From assembly GCA_934148875.1 (NCBI GenBank), contig CAKPDJ010000004.1, positions 1 through 53,494 on the forward strand: a stretch of 53,494 nucleotides of DNA, in the 5' to 3' direction. The first letter of the stretch is position 1; the number at the start of each line of letters is the position of its first letter. Made by a program: the position numbers and the translations under genes. Shown here one piece after another: positions 1 to 8,584 of the stretch. The notes beneath the pieces are model-generated. The model saw only the letters and a program-made list of their open reading frames with translations. It was not told the DNA's origin and did not search any database. This DNA is from an uncultured Bacilli bacterium. Its GTDB lineage: Bacteria > Bacillota_I > Bacilli_A > RF39 > UBA660.

Positions 1-41
1 ACTCCTAACAATTCAATTAATGTAAAACCTCTTTTATTCAT
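1..41 (-). CDS. type IV prepilin / pseudopilin, N-terminus only (partial)
   Basis: Reading leftward from an ATG at 41, the first 14 residues are MNKRGFTLIELLGV, the class III signal of type IV prepilins: a short basic leader, cleavage after Gly5, methylated Phe, and Glu at mature position 5. An AGGTGA ribosome binding site lies 5 bases upstream (45-50). The rest lies outside the window. Competence pseudopilins (ComGC/ComGD type) are the likely family because comEA and comEC are also present, but a general type II or IV pilin is possible. The call rests on 14 residues of a very characteristic motif. Confidence 0.75.
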   Translation of the reverse strand, partial: MNKRGFTLIELLG

Positions 42-164
42 TTTATCACCTATTATCTTCTATCATAAGTATACATTTATTTTAATATGTTTTCAATAAC
101 TAAAAGAATAAAGAAGTGGTATTTTCTTTTAAAATTTATCCCATAATAAAAACGGAGGTATTCC

Positions 165-1592
165 ATGATAGATAAACTTAAAAAAGATACTAATAATGCT
201 AATGATATTATTTATAAACAAATAAGCATTAACAATCAAAATATTACTATTATTTATTCAGAAGTGTTAGCAAGTGGAGATGATATTAGTAAAATAATAT
301 TAAAAAATATAAGTTACATAACAGAAAGTAACCTACTAGAAAATGATAACAATTTATTTAATTATTTATACAATAATATTCCTGGTCATAATAGAACACA
401 GATAAAAGACTATAATGATTTATTATCTAAAATCTTTAATGGTTATACTATTATTTATATAAATGATGACGAAGTATTTGCTTTAGAAACAAAAGCAAAA
501 TTAGATCGTGGTATTAATACTATTAATAGTGAATTATCAGTAAGGGGTCCTAAGGATAGTTTTACAGAAAATTTTAATAAGAACTTGGGATTAATTAGAA
601 AACGTATTAAAAACGAATCTTTATGGATTGATGATTTAACTATTGGTAAGCAGACTAAAACTAAAGTTGGCATCTGTTATATGCAAAATATTGTTGAAGA
701 TGATTTAATTAAGAAAGTAATAGCAAAACTAGAAAATATAAATATAGATGGTATTATTGATAGTGGTTATTTAAAAAGATATTTGGTAAATAAAAATAGT
801 ATTTTTCCTACTATAATAACAACTGAAAGACCTGATGTTGTTTGTATGGCATTACTTGAAGGAAAATGCTGTATTATTGTTGATAATAGTCCCTATGTTT
901 TAATTATGCCATGTTTTTTTATTGATTTATTTCATACACCTGACGATTATTATCAAAAAAATATTAATATTTCATTTATTAGAATTATTCGCTTATTAGC
1001 TTTTTTGATTTCGATATTTATTCCAGCTTATTATATTGCTATTACTACACACAATCATGATTCTGTCACAACTGATTTGCTTCTTAATTTTTTGGCTCAA
1101 CGGCAGTCAGTTCCTTTTCCGGCGTTGGTAGAAGGAATTATTATGACAGTATCATTTGAAATATTACGAGAAAGCGATATGAGAATGGCATCAACTATGG
1201 GAACAGCTGTATCAATATTGGGTGGTTTAGTATTAGGAGATGCTGCAGTTCAAGCTGGTATAATATCACCTATTATGATTATAGTTGTTGCAATCAGTGC
1301 TATTTCGGGTTTAGTTTTTACTTCAATAGAGCTTACTTCAGCTATTAGATTTTGGCGAATATTTTTAATGATATTAGCAGCTTCTTTGGGTATTTATGGT
1401 ATATATTTGGGATTGATATTATTAATAACAAAATTAGCAAGTATTACTTCATTTGGTAAACCATACTTAGCACCATTCTCACCATTTATTAAATCAGAAC
1501 AGATGGATGCCTTTTTAAAAGTTAATAGTAATAACAAAATAAAAAGAAGAAATCCACTACTTACTACCAAAAATAGAATTAGAGGTCGATAA
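165..1592 (+). CDS. gerAA: GerA-family spore germination protein, A subunit
   Basis: Subunit A of a germinant receptor, a complex in the spore inner membrane that senses nutrients and triggers germination. The protein has 475 residues, usual for GerAA. A soluble N-terminal domain of about 260 residues is followed by the family's characteristic FIDLFHTPDDYY stretch and then four to five membrane segments, and the tail is basic. A GGAGG lies 6-10 bases before the ATG. The next gene starts 2 bases after the stop, so the three ger genes form one operon. The germinant cannot be predicted. Confidence 0.93.
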   Translation: MIDKLKKDTNNANDIIYKQISINNQNITIIYSEVLASGDDISKIILKNISYITESNLLENDNNLFNYLYNNIPGHNRTQIKDYNDLLSKIFNGYTIIYINDDEVFALETKAKLDRGINTINSELSVRGPKDSFTENFNKNLGLIRKRIKNESLWIDDLTIGKQTKTKVGICYMQNIVEDDLIKKVIAKLENINIDGIIDSGYLKRYLVNKNSIFPTIITTERPDVVCMALLEGKCCIIVDNSPYVLIMPCFFIDLFHTPDDYYQKNINISFIRIIRLLAFLISIFIPAYYIAITTHNHDSVTTDLLLNFLAQRQSVPFPALVEGIIMTVSFEILRESDMRMASTMGTAVSILGGLVLGDAAVQAGIISPIMIIVVAISAISGLVFTSIELTSAIRFWRIFLMILAASLGIYGIYLGLILLITKLASITSFGKPYLAPFSPFIKSEQMDAFLKVNSNNKIKRRNPLLTTKNRIRGR

Positions 1593-1594
1593 CA

Positions 1595-2581
1595 TTGAAA
1601 AAAATTATTTTATTATTTAGCTTAATTTTTATATTTACTGGATGTAGTTCTTATACTGAATTAAATGAACTTAATATTGTTGATACTTTGGGAATTGATT
1701 ATGTAGATAATAAGTATTATTTATTTATGAATGTAGTTGATGGCTCTCTTGAAAATGATGAAATAGAGGAAAAATTTATTACCTATCAAACTAATGGAGA
1801 TACTTTGGAAGAATGTTTTCATGAAATATACTTACAAAGTCCTAAAAGACTTTATTTATCACATATTGATTTATTAATTCTAACTGATGATGCAATCAAT
1901 AATAAATTTAAAGATATTATTAATAATTTCTTAAAGAATAATGAATATCGAAATAATTTTAGTGTTGTTTTACTTAAAGATATTGACTTAGATGCTTTTA
2001 TGAAAAAACAAATACCGGCTAAGAATGTAAATAATTTAATTAAGACTAATCATAAAGAGACAGGTATCACTAAACAACAAGATTTAGAAAGTATGATGAA
2101 GGAATTATTAATTGATAACAATACTTATTTACCTACTATACAATTTATTAATGATGAAGTTGTAATTAACGGATTTACATTAATTAAAAACTATCATGTC
2201 TTTGAACAATTATCAGAATTAGAAAGTATTATTTTTAACCTATTACAAAATGAGATAACAAAAACTTATATCAAAAATAATAATATATTAGAAAATCAAA
2301 CAATCATCACTACTAAAAAAAATAATATAACTTTTAGATTAGTAACTACTATTATGGAAGACAATGATTTCAAGAAAGTATTAAAAGATGATATTTTGGC
2401 TTTCCTATATAAATATCAGAATAAAGATTATGATATTTTAAAACTTTGTGAAAAAATTAGACGTAATGATTACAACTATTATAAAAAGACATACGATTTA
2501 TTACCTAAACTAACCTATAATATTATCTTTAATACTACAGAAAAAGAAAATTATTTACAAGGAGACTTTAATGAAAAATGA
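1595..2581 (+). CDS. gerAC: Ger(x)C-family germination lipoprotein, C subunit
   Basis: Lipoprotein subunit of the germinant receptor, anchored on the outer face of the spore inner membrane. It starts at TTG 1595 with a lipoprotein signal ending in the lipobox FTGC (Cys17). The mature N-terminus follows the family pattern, with ELNELNIVDTLGIDY close to the Cys. At 328 residues it is slightly shorter than typical GerAC (about 370). It lies 2 bases after the A subunit and overlaps the B subunit by 11 bases, so translation is probably coupled. The A-C-B order differs from the A-B-C order of Bacillus gerA. Confidence 0.9.
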   Translation: MKKIILLFSLIFIFTGCSSYTELNELNIVDTLGIDYVDNKYYLFMNVVDGSLENDEIEEKFITYQTNGDTLEECFHEIYLQSPKRLYLSHIDLLILTDDAINNKFKDIINNFLKNNEYRNNFSVVLLKDIDLDAFMKKQIPAKNVNNLIKTNHKETGITKQQDLESMMKELLIDNNTYLPTIQFINDEVVINGFTLIKNYHVFEQLSELESIIFNLLQNEITKTYIKNNNILENQTIITTKKNNITFRLVTTIMEDNDFKKVLKDDILAFLYKYQNKDYDILKLCEKIRRNDYNYYKKTYDLLPKLTYNIIFNTTEKENYLQGDFNEK

Positions 2582-3632
2582 TAAAATAACGTCTATTCAA
2601 TATGCAACTTTAACTTTTTTTATGCTTACATCTTTTTTTATGAATAGTGGTTTTTATATACTGATTAAAATCAGTAAAAATGATTCTTTATTTAGTATAT
2701 TGTTGGGTGGAGTACTAATATTATTATTTCAATTTTTTATATTTTACATTAATAGAAAAAATAATGATAATATTCTGGTTACTATTAAAGAGAAATATCC
2801 TTCTATAATTAAAATAATATTATATTTAATAATTCTAAGTATCACACTAATAAGTACTGTTTATTCTTTAAATAATTTAATTAATTTTATTCATTTTTAT
2901 ATAGTAAAAGAAACTAGTATTTTTATTATTACTATTACTTTAGTTGGTACTATACTCTATATTACTAGTAAGGGATTATCTACTGTCACAAAACTTAGTG
3001 AAATATTTTTTTACATATATATTTTCTTTTTGATGTTTGGTTTTATAGGTTTGATTAAATATGTAGATTTATCTAATCTTAAACCCTTATTTACAACAAA
3101 TGTTAATAGTTTGGCATCAAGTTCTTTAATATATTTTTTATCTTCTTTAGTTCCACTATTTCTAATACAAATTATTCCTAGAAAAGAAGTAAGTAATTTT
3201 AAAAACAAAAAAATTATATATATTTTTATTGTAGCTTTTATTTTAATTACATTGATTGAATTTATTATGATTATTTCAGTATTAGGAATTGAACTAGCTA
3301 GTATATATCAAAATGCCGATATGATTGTTTATAAAAAAATATCATTTCTTAATGTTTTAGAAAGAATTGAAGTATTACTAGCATTTATTAATATTTTAAA
3401 TAATCTATTTATAATTATTATGGGAACTCATTTTATTAAAGATATCATTAGTAGTGTTATTGGTAGAAAAAAAGAGCATATTACTATAGCTCTAATTGGA
3501 ATTTTATTAGTTTTGATTAGTAATATATACTCTTTTAGTTTCTGGATTTATTTAGTTATTAATATTACTATTTTGTTTTTATATTTGTTTCTATTTATTA
3601 GTCATTTTGGGAACAAAGGTAACCATTCGTAG
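2571..3632 (+). CDS. gerAB: GerAB-type spore germination permease
   Basis: Membrane subunit of the germinant receptor, related to APC-superfamily transporters; in characterised receptors it forms the germinant pocket. The 353-residue protein is almost entirely hydrophobic, with about ten predicted membrane segments. It begins with the family-like ITSIQYATLTFFMLTS. A GGAG precedes the ATG inside the 3' end of the C-subunit gene. The 3' end overlaps the convergent gene below by 35 bases. Identity rests on operon position and topology, and on family resemblance at the N-terminus. Confidence 0.88.
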   Translation: MKNDKITSIQYATLTFFMLTSFFMNSGFYILIKISKNDSLFSILLGGVLILLFQFFIFYINRKNNDNILVTIKEKYPSIIKIILYLIILSITLISTVYSLNNLINFIHFYIVKETSIFIITITLVGTILYITSKGLSTVTKLSEIFFYIYIFFLMFGFIGLIKYVDLSNLKPLFTTNVNSLASSSLIYFLSSLVPLFLIQIIPRKEVSNFKNKKIIYIFIVAFILITLIEFIMIISVLGIELASIYQNADMIVYKKISFLNVLERIEVLLAFINILNNLFIIIMGTHFIKDIISSVIGRKKEHITIALIGILLVLISNIYSFSFWIYLVINITILFLYLFLFISHFGNKGNHS

Positions 3633-4164
3633 TTAATTCAGCTTCTATATCATTTACTAGACTATCAATTAGGTATGCTGATGATACTTCAGTTGGCTCG
3701 CTGTCACCAGGAATTGTTATCATAGTAGATTTAAATATTTCTAAATCATAATTAGCTTGAATATTTAATGATAGTTGTTCATCATTTGGTGTTACGGTAT
3801 AATTATAACCGTTTAAAACACTATATGCTGTTACTAAACGACCAAAATTCTGCTTATCTAATTCATAATTGTTAGGGTCGATATAGCTTTTAATGGTAGA
3901 TTTAGTATATCGTTTTATTTTATTATTTTGATGTTGAAATATATAAGTTTCTACATCAGTTGAAGTATCCGTTTGAATATTATCCTTATAGCAGGTCGTT
4001 GTCAAAGTTGGATAAGTGATTACTTCTTCTGGTTTTTTAGTGTCTGTTTCTTTAAAAGCCACTCTAAATATTGGTGGTAAAATAATAAAAGAACTTAATA
4101 ATATAATACCTACGATTGATGAAATCCAATTCATAGCTGTAAGTCCTACTTTTTCTTGTTTCAT
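3598..4164 (-). CDS. single-pass membrane protein of unknown function
   Basis: 188 residues. A short cytoplasmic N-terminus, one membrane helix at about 12-33, then an extracytoplasmic domain of about 150 residues rich in Thr, Tyr and Asn, with two Cys (in TTTCYKDN and GYLCSQND) that could form a disulfide. I do not recognise the family. It starts at ATG 4164 with a GAGGGGA ribosome binding site. It lies 68 bases downstream of the endolysin gene on the same strand and converges with gerAB, overlapping its last 35 bases. It may be the last gene of the holin-endolysin transcript, or an independent envelope protein. Confidence 0.6.
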   Translation of the reverse strand: MKQEKVGLTAMNWISSIVGIILLSSFIILPPIFRVAFKETDTKKPEEVITYPTLTTTCYKDNIQTDTSTDVETYIFQHQNNKIKRYTKSTIKSYIDPNNYELDKQNFGRLVTAYSVLNGYNYTVTPNDEQLSLNIQANYDLEIFKSTMITIPGDSEPTEVSSAYLIDSLVNDIEAELTTNGYLCSQND

Positions 4165-4232
4165 AATATCCCCTCTATTCTATAGATAGTTTATCATTTA
4201 TTTTAGTTTTTGTATAGACTTTATTTTTGAAA

Positions 4233-5156
4233 CTACTTTATATAAAGTTTAGCATCTTTTTCTAAATAAATTATATATTTTCCTGATTTTTTAGCTGTAA
4301 ATATTAACTTTGGATATTCTTTTTTTAACTGTTCTAACTCATTACAACAGTTTTTTTGTTTTTGATAATAATTAGTCCAACCATCTTTGGTAGCTATCCA
4401 ATATTCTTCTACTTTTACCCAAAGATAATCAGCTTCTTGTTTTTCATCTATAATATCATATATACCTTTATTTATATAACCATAACTGTTTGACTGAGTT
4501 GTGGGATTTTCTCTAGCGTTTAAATTGTCTACTAATACTTCTACTTGGGTTTTATTTTCATCTCTAGTTACTGGTGTACCAACGTTATTACTGGAAGGCA
4601 AATCTTTCCAAATTAAATATCCTCCCCATAATTCTTGGGTAAAATTACGGTCTATGAAAAAGACATCTTCTGGTTTTTTACTATCACCTTTAATTACCCA
4701 GGAACCATTAGCATTTTGTTCCAAATTATCAGAATAACCTCTACCACAAGTTAGATGAACATGATTAGCGGTAGCACCATCATTACCTTCATGGCATATG
4801 ATATCTCCTCTTTTGTAAATATCTCCTACTTTTATGTTTTTAATATCATCATCATTGGGATGAGTAAGAGACATATAGGCTATATCAGTAAAAGTTGGGG
4901 TAACTACAGAAGTTGTAGAAACAAGCCAAACAGTATTAGTTGTCATTGTTGTACCAACACCCATAATACGAGTTACCCTCATTTCATCACATGGACAATA
5001 TATTGGATCTTTACCTGTATCTTTACCACCATCATCAATTGGATAATCTACTTTGCCATCAGTTATGTTGTATGAATGATTTTTATGGCTACCTTGATCA
5101 TATCTACAAGTAACTCGCATATATTTCATTGGATATGTCATATAGTTCTTATTCAT
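4233..5156 (-). CDS. phage-type endolysin: M23-like peptidase domain plus SH3b domain
   Basis: Probable peptidoglycan hydrolase. Residues about 10-180 resemble phage lysins of the M23/LytM fold: YPIDDGGKDTGKD supplies the metal-binding Asp, THPNDDD a further His, and ANHVHLTCG the HxH motif. An SH3b-like wall-binding domain follows at about 200-265 (NLNARENPT, then GYI and WVKV). There is no export signal, as expected for a lysin released by a holin. The ATG at 5156 is preferred over GTG 5168 because AGGTG lies at a normal distance before it. It overlaps the holin gene by 8 bases. No phage structural genes are nearby. Confidence 0.8.
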   Translation of the reverse strand: MNKNYMTYPMKYMRVTCRYDQGSHKNHSYNITDGKVDYPIDDGGKDTGKDPIYCPCDEMRVTRIMGVGTTMTTNTVWLVSTTSVVTPTFTDIAYMSLTHPNDDDIKNIKVGDIYKRGDIICHEGNDGATANHVHLTCGRGYSDNLEQNANGSWVIKGDSKKPEDVFFIDRNFTQELWGGYLIWKDLPSSNNVGTPVTRDENKTQVEVLVDNLNARENPTTQSNSYGYINKGIYDIIDEKQEADYLWVKVEEYWIATKDGWTNYYQKQKNCCNELEQLKKEYPKLIFTAKKSGKYIIYLEKDAKLYIK

Positions 5157-5511
5157 AATCAATTTCACCTACTATATCAGTTTGATTAGTATCATCATTA
5201 TTATTAGTATTACTCGATTGTTTTAAAGAATTTAATTCTGTATAAGAAGAAAGTTTACCCTCTAGATTTTTATAAATGGTATCAGCACCTATAAAACTAA
5301 ATAATCCAACCCAAATACTTTTAATATAATCAATACTACTAAAAGTTTGAGTAAAAAGAAAGCCTATTATAAGATTAACTGTTAAGCTATAACGTGTAAC
5401 GCAACGACTACTTTTACAGAATTTTTTTGTTTTTTGAATAAATGCTACAGTAATACTACTACAAGCTATGGCCACTATTAAAATACTCTGTAATAAACTC
5501 CAATCTAACAT
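5149..5511 (-). CDS. putative holin
   Basis: 120 residues with a hydrophobic N-terminal helix (about 6-24), a basic stretch rich in Cys and Lys, one or two further hydrophobic helices (about 45-80), and a hydrophilic acidic tail: the layout of small phage holins. It is directly upstream of the endolysin gene and overlaps it, the classic lysis-cassette order. The ATG at 5511 has an AGGAAGGGA ribosome binding site. The call rests on topology plus context, since holins share little sequence. It could act in phage-like lysis or, as in some spore formers, in release of proteins or the mature spore. Confidence 0.65.
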   Translation of the reverse strand: MLDWSLLQSILIVAIACSSITVAFIQKTKKFCKSSRCVTRYSLTVNLIIGFLFTQTFSSIDYIKSIWVGLFSFIGADTIYKNLEGKLSSYTELNSLKQSSNTNNNDDTNQTDIVGEIDYE

Positions 5512-5633
5512 TTTATCCCTTCCTTTCTACTTTATTATATGAATACTAAAAAAAGACAACTGTTGATTTGTCTTATATTTTAATTTTTAGTATTGAAAAC
5601 AAATATAATTTATATTAAAATAAGAATGTATAT

Positions 5634-5707
5634 GCCGATTTAGTTTAGCGGTAAAACAGGCCCTTGGTAAGGGTCAGAGGACATTTCGACTATGTCATTC
5701 GGCACCA
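5634..5707 (+). tRNA. tRNA-Thr (anticodon GGT)
   Basis: Full cloverleaf. Acceptor GCCGATT / ATTCGGC pairs 6 of 7 (one T-T mismatch). D-stem GTTT/AAAC. Anticodon stem GGCCC/GGGTC with loop TTGGTAA, anticodon GGT (codon ACC). T-stem GACAT/ATGTC with loop TTCGACT. CCA is encoded at the 3' end. It stands alone between the holin and dedA and is followed at once by a terminator. Confidence 0.93.
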
Positions 5708-5717
5708 GATTAGTAGT

Positions 5718-5757
5718 AAACTCGAACTTTAAAAGATAATTGTTAGTTCGAGTTTTA
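5718..5757 (+). terminator. rho-independent terminator after tRNA-Thr
   Basis: AAACTCGAAC at 5718-5727 pairs with GTTCGAGTTT at 5746-5755, with an 18-base loop and a T-rich tail, 11 bases after the tRNA CCA end. Confidence 0.8.
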
Positions 5758-5784
5758 TTATAATAGTTGGAGGATTATGATTAT

Positions 5785-6405
5785 ATGCAAGAGGTAATTA
5801 TATCAATAATGAATCAGTTTGGTTATCTAGGAATTTTATTACTTATCATGATTGAAAATGTTTTTCCACCTATTCCATCAGAAATTATTCTATGCTTTGG
5901 TGGTTTTATGACTACTAGTACTAAGTTAACTATTGTGGGTGTAATTATATCAGCTACTATTGGTTCAGTTTTAGGAGCAATTATTTTATATTTCATTGGT
6001 AAAATTTTAAATAAGGAAAGACTTATAAAAATTGTTTCTGGTAAAGTTGGCAAGATATTAAGGTTAAAAGAAAAAGATATCGAAATGGCTGATAAGTGGT
6101 TTGATACTAAAGGAGCTAAAACAGTATTTATATGTCGTTTTATTCCTATTGTTAGAAGCTTAATTTCCATTCCTGCTGGTATGAGTGAAATGCCTTTTCC
6201 TAAGTTCTTAATTTTAACTACTTTGGGAACAGTTATTTGGAATACAGTGCTTACTATACTCGGTAGCATCATGGGTGAAAATTGGTCTAAAATAGTTGAG
6301 ATAATTGATAAATATGCTAATATAACATTAATCATTTTAATAATAGTTTTCGTTATTGGTGTTACTTATTTTTACTATAAAAGGGCAAAGAAAAAGACAA
6401 ATTAA
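5785..6405 (+). CDS. DedA-family membrane protein
   Basis: DedA/SNARE-associated family membrane protein of about 206 residues, a usual length. Members act in the cell membrane; some are phospholipid scramblases or flippases, for instance for undecaprenyl phosphate. Family marks: the re-entrant ENVFPPIPSEIIL near residue 25, and FICRFIPIVRSLISIPAG near residue 115 with the conserved Arg residues. About five hydrophobic segments. The start is the ATG at 5785 because GGAGG at 5769-5773 would overlap the in-frame TTG at 5767. The stop is embedded in a terminator shared with the next, convergent gene. Confidence 0.9.
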   Translation: MQEVIISIMNQFGYLGILLLIMIENVFPPIPSEIILCFGGFMTTSTKLTIVGVIISATIGSVLGAIILYFIGKILNKERLIKIVSGKVGKILRLKEKDIEMADKWFDTKGAKTVFICRFIPIVRSLISIPAGMSEMPFPKFLILTTLGTVIWNTVLTILGSIMGENWSKIVEIIDKYANITLIILIIVFVIGVTYFYYKRAKKKTN

Positions 6406-6418
6406 TGTCTTTTTTATT
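6391..6418. terminator. bidirectional terminator between dedA and the convergent gene
   Basis: AAAAAGACA (6391-6399) pairs with TGTCTTTTT (from 6406), flanked by A and T runs, so it can work in both directions. It overlaps the stop codons of both genes. Confidence 0.75.
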
Positions 6419-7760
6419 TTGAAAACCCTCTAACTATTTCTTGAATTTTTTTCTTATCAACATTTTCTTGGTTATATATTTTTCTACTAATTACCATACT
6501 GTTTTTCTTTTGAAATTCTCTATTTAGATATTCGTAGTAAGCTCCTGGTGTGATAACCCCATTCATTTTAAGTAAATCACTACCGCTCTTTCCTATTATA
6601 TTATCGGCTAGACGACAGCAGTTGGTTCCAACTACAAAGTAGTTCTTATACTTACCGTTTTTAAATTTATAAAATTTAGCACCGGTTGCTTGATTTAATT
6701 TGCTGGCATAATCAGTAAATTTATTCTTTGATACTTTTTTTCTTTCGGTTAACGCCATTTCATAAGGTGACTTCCATTCATATAAATTATCAAACATTTT
6801 ATTTATAGCTTTATCGATATTAGATTTTTGTTTTTCTGTTAACTTTAATCCAAAAACAAATAGAGTTTTTTTACTGTGTTCAATACAAAATGGAATATAC
6901 TTCTCTTTATTGGTAGTAAAAATAACGCCATCTCCAATCATATCAAAAAATCTCATTGAACTGTCGTCATAATTGCCATAAGAAATAACTTTACCATTAT
7001 AGTATAAGTCTACATGTCCCATTCTATTGAAGCCACGATTTGAAGTATGAACAAATACTTCTAAGTCCGGTATAACATCTTCACTTTTCTCTTCAAATGC
7101 AAAAGATTTATCATAAGTTTCTTTATTTAATTGATAGTTAATTTCATTTAATACTACATAGGGAATTACTGCTTCAATAATGGAAGGAAGAGTAATTCTT
7201 AACCTTCTTTTTAATTTGTTTTTTACTCTTTTGGGGATAATAAAAGAAATAAAATCAATTATATAATTAATACCTAATAAAATAATATAAATTCCAATTA
7301 CAATCAAAACTTTGTTTAAATTTTGTAGCGGTGAAAAAATAATTGGAATACTAATTATTAAATAGACAAAACCAGTAAAAAACTCAGTTAATTTACCATT
7401 AGCATTATTTTTCACTAATATGTAGCCACTAATAAATTTAATAATTGAATTTAGTAATAAATATATGCCAAATATAATTGGTAAAATACTTAGTGGAATA
7501 TTTTTAAAGAAAGAAATGGTTAAACAAAATAATAAGTTAAGGAAACATTTAGTAAAATTCATTTTTTTATCTTTCTTTTTTCCAATAAAATAATTAACAA
7601 ACTGCTTTATTGATAAAAAGAGAATAGCTATTAGGAATATATTAATAAAATTTATATATAACCAGTCTTTACCAACTATCATTAATATTCCTATTAGTAG
7701 TAAACCAATTCCAATGATAAGTGAGTTGGTTGCATTAAATAATTTATCGCTTTTTATCAT
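6414..7760 (-). CDS. polytopic DUF308-like membrane domain fused to a permuted papain-like (YiiX/NlpC-type) domain
   Basis: 448 residues in two parts. Residues 1-175 hold six or so membrane helices arranged like HdeD/DUF308 proteins. Residues 230-430 look like a circularly permuted NlpC/P60-papain fold: GHVDLYYNG brings a His (H249) first, and GTNCCRLADNIIG brings Cys381/Cys382 later, the reverse of the usual Cys-then-His order. Such domains cut peptide, amide or acyl bonds, often at membranes or the cell wall. It starts at ATG 7760 after GGAG and lies 16 bases after the HD gene. The membrane part is clear; the enzyme call is inferred from the His/Cys spacing and flanking residues. Confidence 0.6.
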   Translation of the reverse strand: MIKSDKLFNATNSLIIGIGLLLIGILMIVGKDWLYINFINIFLIAILFLSIKQFVNYFIGKKKDKKMNFTKCFLNLLFCLTISFFKNIPLSILPIIFGIYLLLNSIIKFISGYILVKNNANGKLTEFFTGFVYLIISIPIIFSPLQNLNKVLIVIGIYIILLGINYIIDFISFIIPKRVKNKLKRRLRITLPSIIEAVIPYVVLNEINYQLNKETYDKSFAFEEKSEDVIPDLEVFVHTSNRGFNRMGHVDLYYNGKVISYGNYDDSSMRFFDMIGDGVIFTTNKEKYIPFCIEHSKKTLFVFGLKLTEKQKSNIDKAINKMFDNLYEWKSPYEMALTERKKVSKNKFTDYASKLNQATGAKFYKFKNGKYKNYFVVGTNCCRLADNIIGKSGSDLLKMNGVITPGAYYEYLNREFQKKNSMVISRKIYNQENVDKKKIQEIVRGFSK

Positions 7761-7776
7761 AAATCACTGCTCCATT

Positions 7777-8349
7777 TTAATACATGTGTGAAATAAACTG
7801 TTCTGTTTTTTTATATAGGTTTTTACACTTACCTGTAATATTTTCTTTTGATAAATTTATACCAATATAACGAGGTAAACTTTTAGGATTACTAAATACT
7901 TCTAAAGAAACATATTTATCAGCTAGTGTTACTATCCATCCTTCTATATACTTAGGTGGGGTGATAGTTAATGGAAACATATGTCTTTTGATAGCATTTT
8001 CTATTCTTTTATTCATTAAATCAGGGAATATTTGATTAGCATTTTCGCAAGCAATCTTGCCATGAACAAAGCCATGCTTTTTCCATAATATTGGACTTTT
8101 ATATTCTCGCCATGGAGTTGTATAAAAATCATGGAGCAAGGCACTTATTACTACATTTTTTATATTAACTTTAAAGTGTTTTTGTAAGTGCTTAGCCATT
8201 TTATATGCTGTTAATGCAACTTTTATTGAATGGTCATAAACTGAATCATTGTGATGAAGGAATGTTTTGCGTCGTTCAAATTCCTCATTTTTTAAAATTG
8301 GTTCAGCAATTTCATAAAATTCTTTTTCTTGATATATTTGATTATACAC
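7777..8349 (-). CDS. HD-domain phosphohydrolase
   Basis: Metal-dependent phosphohydrolase of the HD superfamily, about 190 residues, cytoplasmic. The HD signature is visible: HHNDSVYDHSIKV (first His), SALLHDFY (the His-Asp pair), then RHMFPLTI...PPKYIEGWIVTLADK with a later His and Asp. The substrate is unknown; related small HD proteins act on nucleotides or signalling nucleotides. A paralogue with the same C-terminal signature lies at 40158-40664. The start is GTG 8349, because the GTG at 8358 would lie inside the AGAGGTGA ribosome binding site. The membrane papain-like gene follows 16 bases downstream. Confidence 0.85.
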   Translation of the reverse strand: MYNQIYQEKEFYEIAEPILKNEEFERRKTFLHHNDSVYDHSIKVALTAYKMAKHLQKHFKVNIKNVVISALLHDFYTTPWREYKSPILWKKHGFVHGKIACENANQIFPDLMNKRIENAIKRHMFPLTITPPKYIEGWIVTLADKYVSLEVFSNPKSLPRYIGINLSKENITGKCKNLYKKTEQFISHMY

Positions 8350-8395
8350 AGTAATCACCTCTTACATTTTATCACATAATATATTTTAAATAAAG

Positions 8396-8420
8396 AAAAA
8401 AGCTTGTATAACTACAAACT
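8396..8420 (-). terminator. terminator of the small membrane protein gene
   Basis: On the minus strand AGTTTGTA pairs with TACAAGCT (one G-U pair), followed by a T run (8396-8400 as A on the plus strand). It sits directly after the stop at 8422. Confidence 0.65.
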
Positions 8421-8421
8421 T

Positions 8422-8574
8422 CTAACTAAATAATTTTATACAGCATATAACAAGTATAACTAATAATACTACTGTAAATAATAGCTTTTTGCCAGTATTA
8501 ACTGGTTCACCTTCTATTTGAGCTTCTTTGATAACTTCGCCTTTTTTATGTTTAATTAAATCTTGTTTAGACAT
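8422..8574 (-). CDS. small single-pass membrane protein (50 aa)
   Basis: 50 codons from ATG 8574 to TAG 8422, with a GGAGG ribosome binding site at 8579-8583. The N-terminus is hydrophilic (MSKQDLIKHKKGEVIKEAQ) and residues 31-49 form one hydrophobic helix ending KLFS. It lies 10 bases after the two-helix membrane protein gene on the same strand and is followed by a terminator, so it ends that transcript. No known family recognised. Start, ribosome site, length and terminator make it a convincing gene. Confidence 0.72.
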   Translation of the reverse strand: MSKQDLIKHKKGEVIKEAQIEGEPVNTGKKLLFTVVLLVILVICCIKLFS

Positions 8575-8584
8575 TAATCCTCCA

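Noticed and set aside
119..148. Sigma-G-like boxes GTATT (119-123) and CATAATA (142-148), 18 bases apart, before the ger operon
   Set aside because: The start of transcription would fall at about 155, inside the ribosome binding site, so the transcript would lack a proper leader. The ger promoter may be elsewhere.
4233..5511. Prophage remnant around the holin and endolysin
   Set aside because: No other phage gene, integrase or att repeat nearby; neighbours are chromosomal genes and a tRNA with its own terminator.
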